Below, piece after piece: positions 1 through 12,482 of a stretch of 64,000 nucleotides of DNA. The translations under genes and the position numbers were made by a program. Origin of the DNA: Streblospio benedicti (taxonomy: Eukaryota > Annelida > Polychaeta > Spionida > Spionidae); NCBI GenBank assembly GCA_019095985.1, contig CM032669.1, positions 7,107,512 to 7,171,511 on the forward strand, given 5' to 3'. Below the pieces are notes generated by a model, which was not told the DNA's origin, did not search any database, and saw nothing but the letters and a program-made list of their open reading frames with translations. Each line of letters starts with the position of its first letter. Position 1 is the first letter of the stretch.

Positions 1-397
1 CCCTTCCCTTCTAACTCAAGACTAGATCATGACTAGGTCCTTGGCAAGACCTTTATCAAGACAAGGTCCAGGCTCGATTTTGTGAAGTGCAAGAATTTAA
101 TTGCACCTACTTGCAACAACCATGTGTGGACCATGTCAGGACAATGTATGGACCATGTCAGGACCATGTCTGGACCATGTCTGGACACTGACCTGGTCTT
201 TTCAAACAAGTCCATATAGTGGAATGAGTAGCGTTGGGTAATGTTTATAACAAATCCAAACAAACTCACCAGGTCAGAGATGTATACTTGATTACGTTTG
301 AAAATCGAGACATAATGCAAACTTGACAACAATATAAGTGATATCAACTTATCATAGCATACGCCATATGCCGCCTATGTACATGTAGCCAGTTAAT

Positions 398-592
398 GGT
401 GGGGGTGGGGGGCTATGAGGGGTCAAGAAATCCCACATCCCTAATTTTTTGCCTTATTTCCCATATCCCTCATTTTCTTGTATTTTTTCCACATTTCCCA
501 CAAATTTTTTTGTTGTATTTCCACATGCCACTTCCATGAAATCCCATATCCCTAATTCATTGGCCTTTTTCCCAAATCCCACTTCCTTAGCG
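398..592. repeat. Phrase-repeat element, C-rich/T-rich
   Basis: After a G-rich edge the segment repeats a short degenerate phrase of the type 'cccacatccctaatttttt', about six times, with strong pyrimidine bias on the plus strand. A clearly related copy lies at 24,240-24,440. It has no coding capacity that I trust; the overlapping open frames are compositional. Confidence 0.55.
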
Positions 593-835
593 AGAGAAGA
601 ACTGAGTCCTTTCCACCCCAGCCACAAACACAGGTACGACCCATCAACCAGACAGGAAATATCGAGCCACATTGCTTATTTAGTCAAGGAAAACCTTTGC
701 TATTTATTATTTAAATCGTATTGCACCAACTTATTTTGTAGTTCACTGTGGTCTTCTTTGAATAAGAGTACTTACTATTCATAATGCCAATGTTACTATT
801 TTGTCTCGTGTACCATTCAAATGAGAGAGAAAAAG

Positions 836-990
836 CATAGGCAGATTCAGGGGGCGCAGGGGGCACGCCCCCCTTTTCCCAACAAAATACTTAATTTTCA
901 TAGGGTTTTTCATGAAATCCCGTAAGTGCACCCCCTCTTTTCCTTAAGTGCGCCACCACCACCCCTTTCCGAAACCTGGATCTGCCTATG
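836..990. mobile_element. Short MITE with CATAGGCAGATC-type ends
   Basis: The left end reads gcataggcagattcaggg and the right end cctggatctgcctatg, which are inverted repeats of each other. The body is C-rich and includes 'catgaaatcccgtaagtg'. The same unit occurs at 33,721-33,864 and, truncated, at 52,533-52,590 and 60,818-60,846. Non-autonomous; transposase family unknown. Confidence 0.7.
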
Positions 991-1029
991 AAAAGCACAA
1001 TCATATAAAAACACTATTCAATTGATCAT

Positions 1030-1340
1030 TTTACACACATCTTGAGTTCAAAAACCACTGATATATGATTGATGTACATATTGATAATTCGTCAACAACA
1101 AAGATAAAATGAAATAATAACTAGTAAGCTTTTTCTCAGAAGGCATATGTCTTCAAATATATTGGCACTTGTAGAGACTAGGTGAAAGAGGAATTTGATG
1201 CGAAACATTTATTAATTGCACAAGTTTAGTTTTGAGATTTAGCTCTTTAAACATTGAACGTCACTATGTCATATTACTAGTTGATGCGCATATGATGGAT
1301 ACTATCAATGATAAAAACTTCATATCAAAAGTATGTTGTT
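1030..1340. repeat. Dispersed repeat, copy 1 of 2
   Basis: It shares several stretches in the same order with 8,470-8,900, for example 'cagaaggcatatgtcttcaa' against 'cagaaggcatatatcttcaa', then 'tttagttttgagattt' in both. Divergence is high, so this looks old. In both places a second repeat (1,490-1,915 / 9,760-10,217) follows downstream, so they may be parts of one larger element. Confidence 0.5.
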
Positions 1341-1489
1341 CATTATTCATAGTATAATAAACATAAAAACTGTGACAATTGATTATTCATCTCATATAAC
1401 CTCATAGAACAGCAAAGATTGAGTCACTATTTAACCCTACAGGGTGGTATCCTCAAAATGCGTCATAATGGGAAAATTATTGATGATAA

Positions 1490-1915
1490 AAGCGTTGTTT
1501 TTCCAGTGTTTTATACACTGGCTAGTACCCAATTAATTGCGTCCGTCCGTCCGTCCTTCCTTCCGTCCTTCCGTCCAGTTCGTTACTCCTCTACAGGCCG
1601 CATCGTTTGAGCTAGGATGCTAAAATTTGGCATGTCCATTGGAAATGGTGACCACAAGAACCCTATATCACATGCGCCCAAACGGTCCATATTTGGGTCC
1701 ATTTCGGACCATTATTAGGTCCATTTTACTAGTATTCAATGCACTATAGCCAGCATGGAAAAATCAATATTATAAGTCAGCAACATTAGTCTAGCCTGGT
1801 GCTTTTAGCTGCTGAAATATGAATATTGATTTTTTGGCAATATATAGACAGTGGCATTCCAGTGTTTTTCCAAGATTAAAACACTGGTTTGCCCCCACTG
1901 GGGGCGCTTTTCATA
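1490..1915. repeat. Dispersed repeat with 'ccagtgtttt' ends, copy 1
   Basis: It begins 'ccagtgttttatacactggc', contains a (gtcc)n-rich microsatellite at 1,541-1,575, then 'catcgtttgagctaggatgc' and 'aaacggtccatatttggg', and ends with 'aaaacactggtttgcccc'. The same blocks in the same order occur at 9,760-10,217, and the middle part recurs at 42,390-42,600. No protein-coding signal. Confidence 0.6.
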
Positions 1916-2470
1916 AAACATGATGTTCATTATAGTAAATAAACATTAAAACACTGAAAATTTGATTATTTCTCATTTGTAACCTTTCTTGCACCCTGAA
2001 CACCATGTACTTTGGTATAGAAGACTTAAACTGTAATGGATTATTCTCTCCATATGTTCGAAATACCAGTCTCTCCTGAATATACCATGTATCTTGATGA
2101 CCTATGTTTACATATGTTACATAGCTTGGGCTATGTCTGTAAATTATCAATGAATGCTCGTACAAGATATTTTCAGATATATCAATATAAAATATATGAT
2201 TTGGAATATGCTACTGTTTTTAACTGTGAATATATTTTCATGAAGGTTTTACTTCAATTATACAGGTTTTCAAAATACAATAACACTGAGTTGATAATTT
2301 ACAACGAGGCCAAGCATAAAAGTATATGCTATAATATGAATGTATTTATGCGCCCACATTTGAACCCTATTGCTTTTGCTAGAATTATTTGCCCGCCACG
2401 TTGCCAATAAATTTTATGCCTACTCACAGGGTTGGATTGGCACTAAAGCTATCTATTGCACCTGTAAGAT

Positions 2471-2702
2471 AAACCACCGCACTTCTGTGGCTGAGTGAAT
2501 AGTGGGTTGGACTCGAGACCAGAAGGTCGTGGCTTCGATAACTGCCCATCGGGTTGAAAGAGTGATTGTGTGAGTGACGAGTATTGAGCCCTGGATGCGC
2601 TGCAGATGCAAGTATGTCAGCAATCATCAACTGATCAATAAGTGTGCCAATGACGTGGTGTAGAATGTAAGGTCATGAAAACAAGAATGACAACTATAAA
2701 GC
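2471..2702 (+). mobile_element. tRNA-derived SINE
   Basis: The head 'ctgtggctgagtgaatagtg' resembles a pol III A box of a tRNA-like head and 'gtcgtggcttcgataactgc' a decayed B box. The body 'ttgaaagagtgattgtgtga' and tail 'ccaatgacgtggtgtagaat' match, in reverse orientation, the copies at 11,461-11,800 and 54,761-55,069. It is older than those two, judging by its damaged B box. Confidence 0.65.
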
Positions 2703-2971
2703 GGCACATTTACAGCTACACTCACGCAACCGGATCATTTCGCTCTGCGACACCAGATCTTTCATGTCAAATCAATAGGCGTTAACGGGCATAACTCAGC
2801 CTGTGCTCTATCGAGCCGTGTGATTTGCCATGTAGGTTTTGATGTTAACATTGCAATAGGATAACATCTATACCCCCTGGAGGCGTCAGTCAGTGGGTAA
2901 GGAGGGCAATATAAAGGACTTTTAGTAATGAACGATTAACATGACAGCTGTATGTGACACCCCCACCCCCC

Positions 2972-3174
<203 letters not shown>

Positions 3175-3854
3175 GAACTCATAATATTACAGAACAGAGT
3201 ATAAGTTTAAAAGGTGCTTAAGTTTTATTAAAACACAAATTTTCGCATCATCGATGCTTTCTGAAGTGCACAAAGTTTATTTTTGATAAACATTTACATA
3301 TTTTACATATTCTATAATTTCAACAAACATTTTACACAAAAATACGAAAAATTTGTTTTAATAAATCTTAAGCACCTTTTAACCTTATTCTTTGCTTTTT
3401 CTGAATATGATATGCTACGAGCAGCTCCAAGAACTGTTTTTCGCCCAGAAATGCACCGATTCAAACATATCAAATTGCTCAGTCCGTCCGCTATTATGAC
3501 CATAAGGACAGACAGATCTAGTGGAGTTAACATGGAGAAGGGATCCTGCCCCGTTCTGGCAACGAAATGCATGTCATAAATATATTATCATGTTATTAAT
3601 GGGACGCGCTGACTTAATTGAACTGGTTAAACATTGAACACACCTGTCAAAATATATAGCTCGCTTCTCATACATACACATATTTCATGTTGATTATCGT
3701 AGCATGAGATTTCTGTATAAAGATGATAATCCAAATTGAATAGCATAGTGAGGATATTCAAATGAATGTAATTATACTTTTTTCTTTCTGTCAGAGAAGT
3801 GTGTTGAGAATTCAACACGATTTCTGTACACTGCTTGACACTTTTGTCTTTAAT

Positions 3855-3911
3855 GTGGGTGTTGAGCAAACTCATAGCCGATTGCACACTGCTCCGTGGT
3901 ACCTACACGTC
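3855..3911 (+). mobile_element. SINE fragment
   Basis: The string 'cacactgctccgtggtacct' and 'acacgt' matches the middle of the SINE copies at 11,461-11,800 and 54,761-55,069 (reverse complement). Only this short internal piece remains. Confidence 0.55.
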
Positions 3912-3914
3912 AAA

Positions 3915-4060
3915 TAGGGGGGGGGGTATAAGGGTTTCTAATCTCCCATCTCCCAAATTTGTTTTGCCTCATTCTCCCACCTCCCAAAATGTTTCTTGCC
4001 TTTCTCCCATCTCCCACCTATTTCAGCCATCTCCCACTTTCAATGCTATTTGTCACACCG
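3915..4060. repeat. Phrase-repeat element ('ctcccatctccca')
   Basis: After a G run the segment repeats 'ctcccatctcccaaattt'-like phrases about six times. A shorter relative is at 7,225-7,320. Same construction as 398-592 but a different phrase. Confidence 0.55.
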
Positions 4061-4332
4061 TCGCAGATTTAACACACACATTGCTATATTGACTTTTGTT
4101 GTCATGTCAAAAATATCAACCATGAAGTAAAAAGACAAACATTACAACAGCATCATTAAATCATTACTATGGCTACATCAATCTTGATTGCATGCTCCTT
4201 CCCCTTTTCTCGGAGACATGGCACCCTTTCGAAAGAACATGACAGTCACAATCTTCACTTTGTTTAAACCAACACTATCCATTGCTTTTAGTAATAGGGT
4301 ATTGTCTTGAACATTAACGTGCACAGCACAAC

Positions 4333-5720
4333 TCAGTTTGAATAATCTTGTATTCTGAAGGGTGGCGTCTCTTTAATAAAAGCTGGAAGTATGAGACCTG
4401 GTGGTGGGACGTCAGAGTGGATGATGCTGTCAATGTGAAGAGAACTCGATGCAAAACTTTCAAGGCCCAGATCAAAGCTGGCAAGCCAGATCATGAAGCC
4501 AATATCAAAGGCATAATGGGTTGTTTGGGGTGCTAAGTTGGAGGCTGAGAAGGAAGTGTTCCGTGACATCTCTTCCAACGACACTAGAGAGTTTAAGAGA
4601 ACTCTCACTCAGTGATACGGAAAAGATGAAGGCATGGGTTGAGCACTATGCAAGATTGCTCAATGTTGAATTCACCTTGTGATCTGCTCCGCGTGGTCCC
4701 ACCAATAATGGGCCCACCTTTTCCAGTTACTATAGAACGAATTCGCAAGGCTCTCAGGAAGATGAAATATTGTAGAGCTGCTGATCCTTCTGGCATCATG
4801 GCAGAAATGCTAAAAGCTACAAGGGAGGAGGGTGTGGCACTGATAAGGGAGCTGGCTGAACCTGTCTTTTATGTTACGGCTCAATTCCTAGGGATTGAGA
4901 GTAGAGTTTCATCCTCAATCTCTACAAATGTAAGGGAGAAGCTCTTGACCGTGGCAACTACCGTGGTTGATTCAAGCTCACCTGCCAAGTAATGAAGTTG
5001 TTTGAGAGGGTGATGGGCTCTTTCTTCTGTTCTATGTTCGACATTGATGCGATGCTGTTCGGATTTGTCCCGGATCAAAGCACAACTGATGCCATCTTCA
5101 CAGTGCGCCAAGTACAAGAGAAGTAAAGCTTGCATTTTTCGATCTGGAGAAAGCTTTTGTCCGTGTACCAGGAATACTCCTGTGGTGTAGGTGTTAACAA
5201 CATCGCCTGCTCACAGTGCAAGCTTTGGGTGCACAGACTACGCATGTCTAAGATGTCAAGCTTGTCCGATGGATGGTAGACCAGATATCCAGGTTGAAGA
5301 GAATGGGTCCACACTTAATGTAGAGCCCAATTTATGTTATCTCGGAGATATATTATGCTCAGGAGGACGATGCAGACTTGCATTCAGCAGCAGATGAAAT
5401 ACTGCAATACTGGGAAAGTTCAAGATGCTTCTCCCTATTCTGACACCCAATCATGTATCTTTAAAAACCCATGGGGAAATGTTCTCAGCCTGTGTCCATT
5501 CTGCCTTGCTTCAGGTTAGTGAAACCTGGCCACCATCTGCTGCAGACCTTCAGCGGGTGCATCGCGATGACAGATCTATGATACGTTGGATTTGCGGAGT
5601 TAAACGTGATGATGATACCTCTTCCACTATGCTCCCCAAAATGTTAGAGATGGTGGAGGTGTCCTCGGAACTGCGCTCTCGAGGTATCAGATGGTACGGA
5701 CATATGCAACAATCCTCCTC
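4333..5720 (+). mobile_element. Decayed non-LTR retrotransposon (LINE) ORF2 remnant
   Basis: Translated pieces in several frames follow the order of a LINE ORF2. First comes a linker with KYETWWWDV, then reverse-transcriptase blocks (ALRKMKYCRAADPSGIMAEM near 4,750; NYRG and KLTCQVMKLFERVMG near 4,960; GFVPDQSTTDAIF near 5,060; LAFFDLEKAF near 5,130). A Cys-rich finger (IACSQCKLWVH near 5,205), CYLGDILCSGG (near 5,335) and a C-terminal RSRGIRWYGHMQQ block (near 5,680) follow. The catalytic YADD region is missing between about 5,190 and 5,200, the endonuclease is absent, and there are multiple frameshifts and an in-frame TGA inside NYRG. It is a dead, 5'-truncated copy; the clade is not resolved. 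Confidence 0.85.
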
Positions 5721-6224
5721 GATTTTGTCATGGAGGCCTCTCCAGCATCCGCTAAGTCCAATTGGATGCATACATCATACAGTGTGTCCTATTGCCTCGT
5801 CCACATACGGGCGCTTAAACAGGGGCTTATACGAGCACTGGGGTTTTACAATGAAACCAGCTTCTTGACTATTTATGCACGCTCTTGCCACTGACAATGC
5901 GTATTATAACTAGTGATGTGTTCGCCACCAAGTTCGACATAGCTGAAGTAAGGTTTTTTAAGGAATGGGTCTTTAGTCGTTTTTGATGTTAAAAGAGCTC
6001 AAAAACCAACCAATACCAATAATCAGTACGAATAGGACGCCATTGGCATGATATTGCTTACATAACAGGATCTCAATAGCGACTTTTGAAATATTTACAT
6101 TCACCTACATATATGTGTTTTGACATTTGCTCAATGATTACAATCTGTTTCACCATTTGGTGCTTGTGTTGCACACACGTGCACCTGGCAGCAGTGGCGA
6201 GTCGCACCCTCCACGGCCGTGTGT

Positions 6225-6420
6225 CTGAACTCACTACACTAGAGCCCTTAATAAGCGCATTCCTAGACTAAACTCAACTACTCTGAATAGAGAAGTGGTC
6301 TCATTATGAATGTTTATTGTGGTCGTTGCAGAGAGTTTGGGCCGGCAATAAATGGAGTTATTATGGAGGTGGTGTCATTAATGAAGTGGTCTCGTGTGGA
6401 GGTTCTGCTTGGGTTGCACT
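6225..6420. mobile_element. Degenerate pogo-like MITE
   Basis: It contains 'aatagagaagtggtctcatt' and 'ttatggaggtggtgtcatta', matching the body of the better preserved element at 46,101-46,282. The ends are too decayed to define. The 112-residue open frame over it is not credible as a gene. Confidence 0.4.
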
Positions 6421-6564
6421 TCTGGTCACTGTCACTTTCTACTCGGACCTCGCAGTGGTTGAGTATTGAAAGTTGTAGAAGTATCACAAAGACAGAAGTT
6501 TACTGTAGTGTCAATTATGTTTTCATCATATTACTATTTTGTGTGATGTTTATGAGTATGTGTG

Positions 6565-6598
6565 TGCGTGCGTGCGTGCGTGCGTGCGTCTGTGTATG
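6565..6598. repeat. (GTGC)n microsatellite
   Basis: Runs of gtgcgtgcgtgcgtgc. A similar GTGC/GTGT array sits at 21,857-21,922. Confidence 0.85.
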
Positions 6599-7224
6599 TT
6601 GGGTCTGCACCGTATGCAATTCACACTGTGGAACTGCCATATAATAGAGCTCTTATCTAACGATTACTGTATCAAAGAAAAATAATGTGATCAGTGTCAA
6701 TTAGATACGATTTAAACATATGTTGGAAGGCATAGCCTTTGTTCTGGGGATTTTAAAATAGTTGGATGGTTAAATGTAAATGATCGACTTGAATATCATG
6801 TTTAGTGTAAGAAATACATACAATGTATCAAAAATACCCCTGCATATCTATACCGTGCTAAACTTATGAGCCACTCATATAATATTAGGGGGGTAAAGAG
6901 TTTTACATTAGACCGAACAAAAAAATATGTTTGTTTCTGGTAACCATGGATTTCAAAGGAGGGTAGGAAGGTAGAGATTTTTTTTTTTACTGCAAAGTTT
7001 TACTGGCAGGTCTAAAAATTTAGGTAGGGCGGCTTTTACTCTTTTTTACTCAAAATATTTACGATGAATTATCTAGGGTAGGACAAATATGTGAATATTT
7101 TACTGAACATATAACGTATATGTCTAACCAATAATGTGCAAATTACATAAGTATGTGATGTCAAAGTTGTTAGTAACAAAAAGTCTGTAAAAGGTTGTCC
7201 CTTGAAAAAAATATGTCAAATATT

Positions 7225-7320
7225 CTCTGTCTCCCATCTCCCACTTTGTTTGGCTATCTCCCACTTTGGCTGCCTCATCTCCCATCTCCATTTTTCAGGC
7301 CAAACTCCCATCTCCCAAAG
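7225..7320. repeat. Phrase-repeat fragment
   Basis: Five or six repeats of 'tctcccatctcccacttt'-like phrases, related to 3,915-4,060. Confidence 0.5.
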
Positions 7321-7376
7321 TCTTATAAATCCTATGCTCCTCAGAAAGTTGAAAACAGTAAAATAAAAAAAACGTG

Positions 7377-7450
7377 CCAAAGACGCCAATGACCTGGTGT
7401 AAATGAGTCGACTGAGCAGTACTCCTGGGTATAGTAGACTATAAACTCTT
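7377..7450 (+). mobile_element. SINE tail fragment
   Basis: 'gccaatgacctggtgtaaat' followed by 'gactataaac' matches the 3' end of the SINE family seen at 2,471, 11,461 and 54,761. The tRNA-like head is absent. Confidence 0.5.
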
Positions 7451-8469
7451 ACAGTTACATTACATTTACATTTACATACAATCTTCTCGGTCTCAGTAGT
7501 TTAGCAAACGTCAGTCCATATCACGTCTGTCAGCTTTCAATATATAATCTGCCATCGATACCTGGGGTTGGCGAGTGTGGATTATGCGCGGGACCGAGTC
7601 ACTTCTTACACCGTTTCCACCATTCCGCGCAGAATAATTCATGCGCCAGGCGTGTTGTGTACACTGTGTACAGGCAATGTGAGTTGGCGTGAGATGGCTC
7701 CATGACACCTCAGGATTAATAGCCTGCCCATTTGAGGATAAACTGCATGTAAAAAAGGTGAACTCAATCACAATAGTCGTCTTCTTCGCGTAATTTAATG
7801 TAAAATGTATAGAAAGTTATTCTAGATTTGAAAGTTTACATCAACGGGATAGTAGGATTTTAACGGTCTACTTTTTTGTTCTGAACGTGGTAGGTTTTGT
7901 TATAGCTGTTGCTGTAATGACGCGCATTCAGTGGTGTTTAAGTGCAAAAAAAATAAAACACGAATGCTTCATTGGACAGGTGTTTCTTTAAAGTAATGTA
8001 ATAAGCAATATCATTAGACACACTTAGCAAAAGTCTTTAAATCGCACGTCAACAATGTAATACATTTCTCAGACCCAGAAATACTAACATTCTACCATTG
8101 ATAATAAAGGGAAAATAATCTCTTGTATGTTGCATGATGTAATGATAGATTATTTGACCATCAAATGCTATGTTAAAGGTCTATTAATACGCTAATTAAT
8201 ATCCTAATTTTGACATATTCCCACTCCCAAACGTGAGAAGCCAGATACCATCTGACGATGGAAGATTCGTCATTTTACAGGGTAGATGTGCACATTTATA
8301 TTTTAATGTTCAAAATGATGCTGTTGTTATGTGCAATTAGTGAACATTTTTTACTTTGTCTCTGTACCATATAACAGAGAAAAACGCCTAAATGATCAAA
8401 AACAGTATCCAATAACAGAACTTATATAATTATCTTGAACACCTTGCCTCAAATGGTTTATATGTGTTG
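7451..8469. other. Intergenic, no recognised gene
   Basis: AT-rich sequence on both strands. The 86-codon minus-strand open frame at 7,511-7,771 shows no recognisable domain, no supporting splice sites and no neighbouring exon. Confidence 0.5.
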
Positions 8470-8612
8470 AGTTGTTCATTTTTCCACGCATTTTAAGTTT
8501 GAAAACCACCGATTTCCAAAAACTTTTGCCAATTAATACAAAAGCTTTGATAATTTATGAACTAAACAAAAAAACAAAAAATCCCTAGTAAGTTGTGTTG
8601 TTTTTTGTGTTT

Positions 8613-8645
<33 letters not shown>

Positions 8646-8900
8646 TTTTTATTTTTTGCAGAAGGCATATATCTTCAAGTATATGAACATTTGTGAAACT
8701 AGATTTTTTCACATTTAAGTAGACGTTTGGTACGAAACATTAACTACACAAATTTAGTTTTGAGATTTTGGCTTTTCACATTCAACATCACTATATATAA
8801 CTGCCGTTGGTGACCATGAAATGTAAATATTAGGAAAAATTATTGGTGATAAAAGGTTCATTTTAAAATGTATTTTGTTCTTTATTAGTTGCATAAGTTA
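8470..8900. repeat. Dispersed repeat, copy 2 of 2, with poly-T
   Basis: Second copy of the repeat at 1,030-1,340, interrupted by a poly-T tract at 8,617-8,644. Shared blocks include 'acaaatttagttttgagatt'. Confidence 0.5.
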
Positions 8901-9759
8901 AAAGAAACATATTTGTCCCTAAGGATTGGTCTCTACAAAATCTGTTATGATAGGAAAACTTATGATGATAAAAAGGTTCATTTCAAAATATATTGTTCTT
9001 TTATTGTTTACAGTTTAATAATCACTAAAAAGCTGAGAAAATGGCTTATTTTTTTCAAGTCATCCTAATATGATTTGACTAGACAATTGGCTACTTTTCA
9101 TATCTGATGAATCCATCCATGCACAGGATATTGACTGCTGTCAAAGACAATTATGATTATTCTAAGAATACTGCTAATTAATGAGCAATGATGTTTATCA
9201 CCCGTAAATATCTTGTTCTGTTGCCGACTTTTTACTGATGGCATTTGCATAAAAAGGTAAACATGCTTTGTTACTCATGACAAGTTGTAAAAACAATCCT
9301 CAATAATAGTCTACATAACCACAGGCAACTGCATCAGTTAATGTAACTCATACATTATTTATACTATCTTTACTAGATAAATGATTGAATCAGCTTTTTG
9401 TACGGATTTTAAACAAAAATTGCTTTATATTTGAAATAAACAGATATTTCAGGAGAGCATAGTTTTGAAACTAACGATTCAATTTTTTATTTCATTTGGC
9501 AAAAAGTGTCTATATATAGTTAACTTTAACAAACAAAACCAAAAATACAGTTAACTTCATTAATGTTCATACAATAGACAAAGAAGTGAAAATTCCTTTG
9601 CCCTACCCCAAAATCGCGTTTTTCTGGTCCAAGTGGTAGTTAGTCTAATAGAATATGTTTCTATTCACATCAAATATACATTATTGGCCTTCTCCATTCA
9701 CAGCACTTTACTTTTAATGTTAAATGAGTAAAAACCCATTTGAGATATCAGGCAAAGGA

Positions 9760-10217
9760 TTATTCAAGTGTTTTATACATTGGCTAGGACCCAACTAATT
9801 CGTCCATCCTTCTGTCCGTCCTTCCATCCTTCCATTCGTCCGGTTTGTTACCACTCTATAGGTTGCATCGTTTGAGCTAGGATGCTCAACTTTTGCTCAA
9901 AATGTCGGTTGAAAATGGTGACCACAAGAACCCTATTTCACATGGGCCCAAACAGTCAATATTTGGGTCAAATATGGATATTTTACCATTATAAATCACA
10001 TTCACATTACAATTTGAATGCACTTTTACAGGTCAATATTCTATCAGCTGCAAAATCCAGACACATTGGCTCCAAGAAATTCACCCACTTCTTGGTACTG
10101 GATGATGAGGACATAAAAATCAATAGTAATAGCATGAAGAAGCCAATACATAGACAATTGGCATTCCAGTGTTTTTTCAAAAATTAAAACACTGGTTTGC
10201 CCCTCTGGGCGCTTTTC
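9760..10217. repeat. Dispersed repeat with 'ccagtgtttt' ends, copy 2
   Basis: Second copy of 1,490-1,915: 'caagtgttttatacattggc', then a (gtcc/ttcc) stretch, 'catcgtttgagctaggatgc', 'tgaccacaagaaccctattt' and the end 'aaaacactggtttgcccc'. Confidence 0.6.
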
Positions 10218-11460
10218 ATTTTCAGTTTGTGTACAGATTTTATAATAAAAATATCCTATGGGTATGAAATAAACAATGTTTTTGAGAGAGAACATACGTG
10301 TGGTCATCCAATCATTCACTCAATGCAAAAATCTCTGCAAATCAACCCATTGCTGATTGGTCAATATCTGCTCAATTTTGCGATGGAAACAAGATGGCTG
10401 CCGGCGGACTTTATTGTCTGTCTAAACTCCTCACATTATGGTACAGCACCTGCACCACGCAAGGGCGTGTTCAGATGTGGGCCGGGAAAGCAGAATTTTA
10501 GACGTGTCTTCCGTAGGTAGTGGTCTCCAGCTAACAAAAAAACAAACGAAATTGACTTCCAATGAGAATGTTATAATATGATTTATTTCAAAATAAAGTT
10601 GATTTTAGTCATGATAGAAGTAAGCCACAATCGATTTCCTGTGCATAATCATGAAAGGGACATGCTGGCGTCTGATTTACCTTCCTTGTTCGGGTAAATC
10701 AGAATTAATATTTTTTGACGTACGTAATTTCGATTGACACTCCAATAATTTTATGATCCTACAATTTTTATTTGGTAAAATCCAACAACATTGCAGGATG
10801 CTATATAAAACGCGGAGCTTCCAACGATTGCAGATGGCTCCCGCCAGGACCACTGTCTGCCAAGTATTCACCGCCTGGTGCGCCACCTGCACCATTCATG
10901 CAAAATCAGATCAATGGGCCCTCGTTGATTGCGCATCTCCGTGCTTCTGGCTGCTGCTCGAAAACAGCCTCCTGTCTCAGCCTTCGCCCTGTCTAAAGTG
11001 GCCCTTGTCACCTACATCAAGCGCCCAGTGGAATTTATTACCACAGTGCAACAGTACAATCAATGCGCCTGCATAGATTCAAATGGACATGCAATGCAAA
11101 TGCGTCTCCTTAGATCAATTGAATTAAAATTTTTTTGAACATTTGACATGTTGCTACTATTAATTTATGATTTTAAAATTATTAGTATGGTTTTTAGTAA
11201 AAAATCAATATGGTAAAGGTGCGCTGCCATTGATTGTCCCCAAAAAGACCACTGCATGAATTTGCAGCCTCTATCACCGATGCGCCGACAGCCAAAATAA
11301 GCTGCTCAGAAATATTCATTAACGCTGTTAAGGTGTCAGTGTTTAGTGCTGTTCACAAACACTGAATGCTGGGTACATTGCATGAGAGCAAATTACAGAA
11401 TTAATTGGTTATGAGGAAATATTCAGAAGTGCCTGGCTTCACAATCTAGATGTAAATGTC
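10218..11460. other. Intergenic, no recognised gene
   Basis: It holds a slightly GC-richer patch (10,790-11,060) with overlapping plus-strand open frames of about 70-107 codons. None shows a domain, signal peptide or convincing splice junction, so I do not call a gene. Confidence 0.4.
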
Positions 11461-11800
11461 TGGTTTATAGTCTTGATCCAAGTTTTGATCTCACGACTTT
11501 ACAATTCACACCATGTCATTGGCCCACTTATTGATCTTCAATTGATTATTTCTCATATACTTGCATCGGCAGCACATTCAGTGCACAACGCTAATCACTC
11601 ACACGATCACTCACTCACTCACTCACTCTTTCAACCCAATGACCTGTACCTAATTAACGTGTAGGTACCACGGAGCAGTGTGCATCCTGTTAGAGGTAGG
11701 TTTGCTGAACACTCACCATCAGACCCGACCGGGAATCGAACCCACGACCTTCTGGTCACAAGTCCAACTCCCTATCCACTCGGCCACGGAAGCACACGGG
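11461..11800 (-). mobile_element. tRNA-derived SINE, well preserved
   Basis: On the minus strand the head reads 'cttccgtggccgagtggata' (A box) and, about 40 bases on, 'gtcgtgggttcgattcccgg' (canonical pol III B box). The body contains 'ctacacgttaattaggtaca', then a TGAG microsatellite and the tail 'ccaatgacatggtgtgaatt'. Intact A and B boxes suggest a young copy. The TCAC microsatellite at 11,608-11,628 lies inside it. Confidence 0.8.
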
Positions 11801-12482
11801 TCATAATTGATTCGACACTTGAATTCTTGATGGGTATGTTATAATGACTATGATAATCCATTTGGTTCACAAATACCTCATTTCGCACTGAGACAATCAG
11901 GAATCACATTGTAGTGGAATTCTAAAGCCCCAGTGAAACCATCCCGGATATTCATCTCACAAATTTTATTGTGCCGTATAAATACATGTGTCACTTGTGT
12001 GTGACCAGAGTTTAATCAGAGTCTGAGAAGACGTTTGAAATAGATGGATGACACATTCCAGAAAATACATATAGTTTGGTGGTAACTTATCCTATCTATG
12101 GATGCTGTGTGTAAATTAATGGTCATATTTTTCATGTGTGGAGAAAATAAATGTCAGCACAATTAGATTTGGTTTCTGTATTGTATTGGATGCTGATAAT
12201 CTGTTGGTGCACTTTCAATAATATCTATATCATATTATGTATATCTAAATCATCATAAGTCTATTCAACAGTTTCAACAAAATCAATTTATTGGTCATGT
12301 CTCAACTTTAACACGGACAACACCACATTATACCAACAACATTAATAAAGCAGCTTAAAATACAATTTACATTACAATTACTATTTACATCACCTAAGAA
12401 CGCATCTGTCAAGAAAGTTCTTTTTTCCCAAACAAATTCATTTTAATCATAAAATGAGAACTAATTCTTCATTTCTAAACTT
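11801..12482. other. Intergenic, no recognised gene
   Basis: AT-rich, no long open frame on either strand and no repeat shared with the rest of the window that I could see. Confidence 0.45.

Noticed and set aside
6086-6271. Hydrophobic 61-codon frame considered as the missing TM1 exon
   Set aside because: The hydrophobic stretch precedes rather than follows its HG, there is no conserved family motif and no suitable donor phase was seen.
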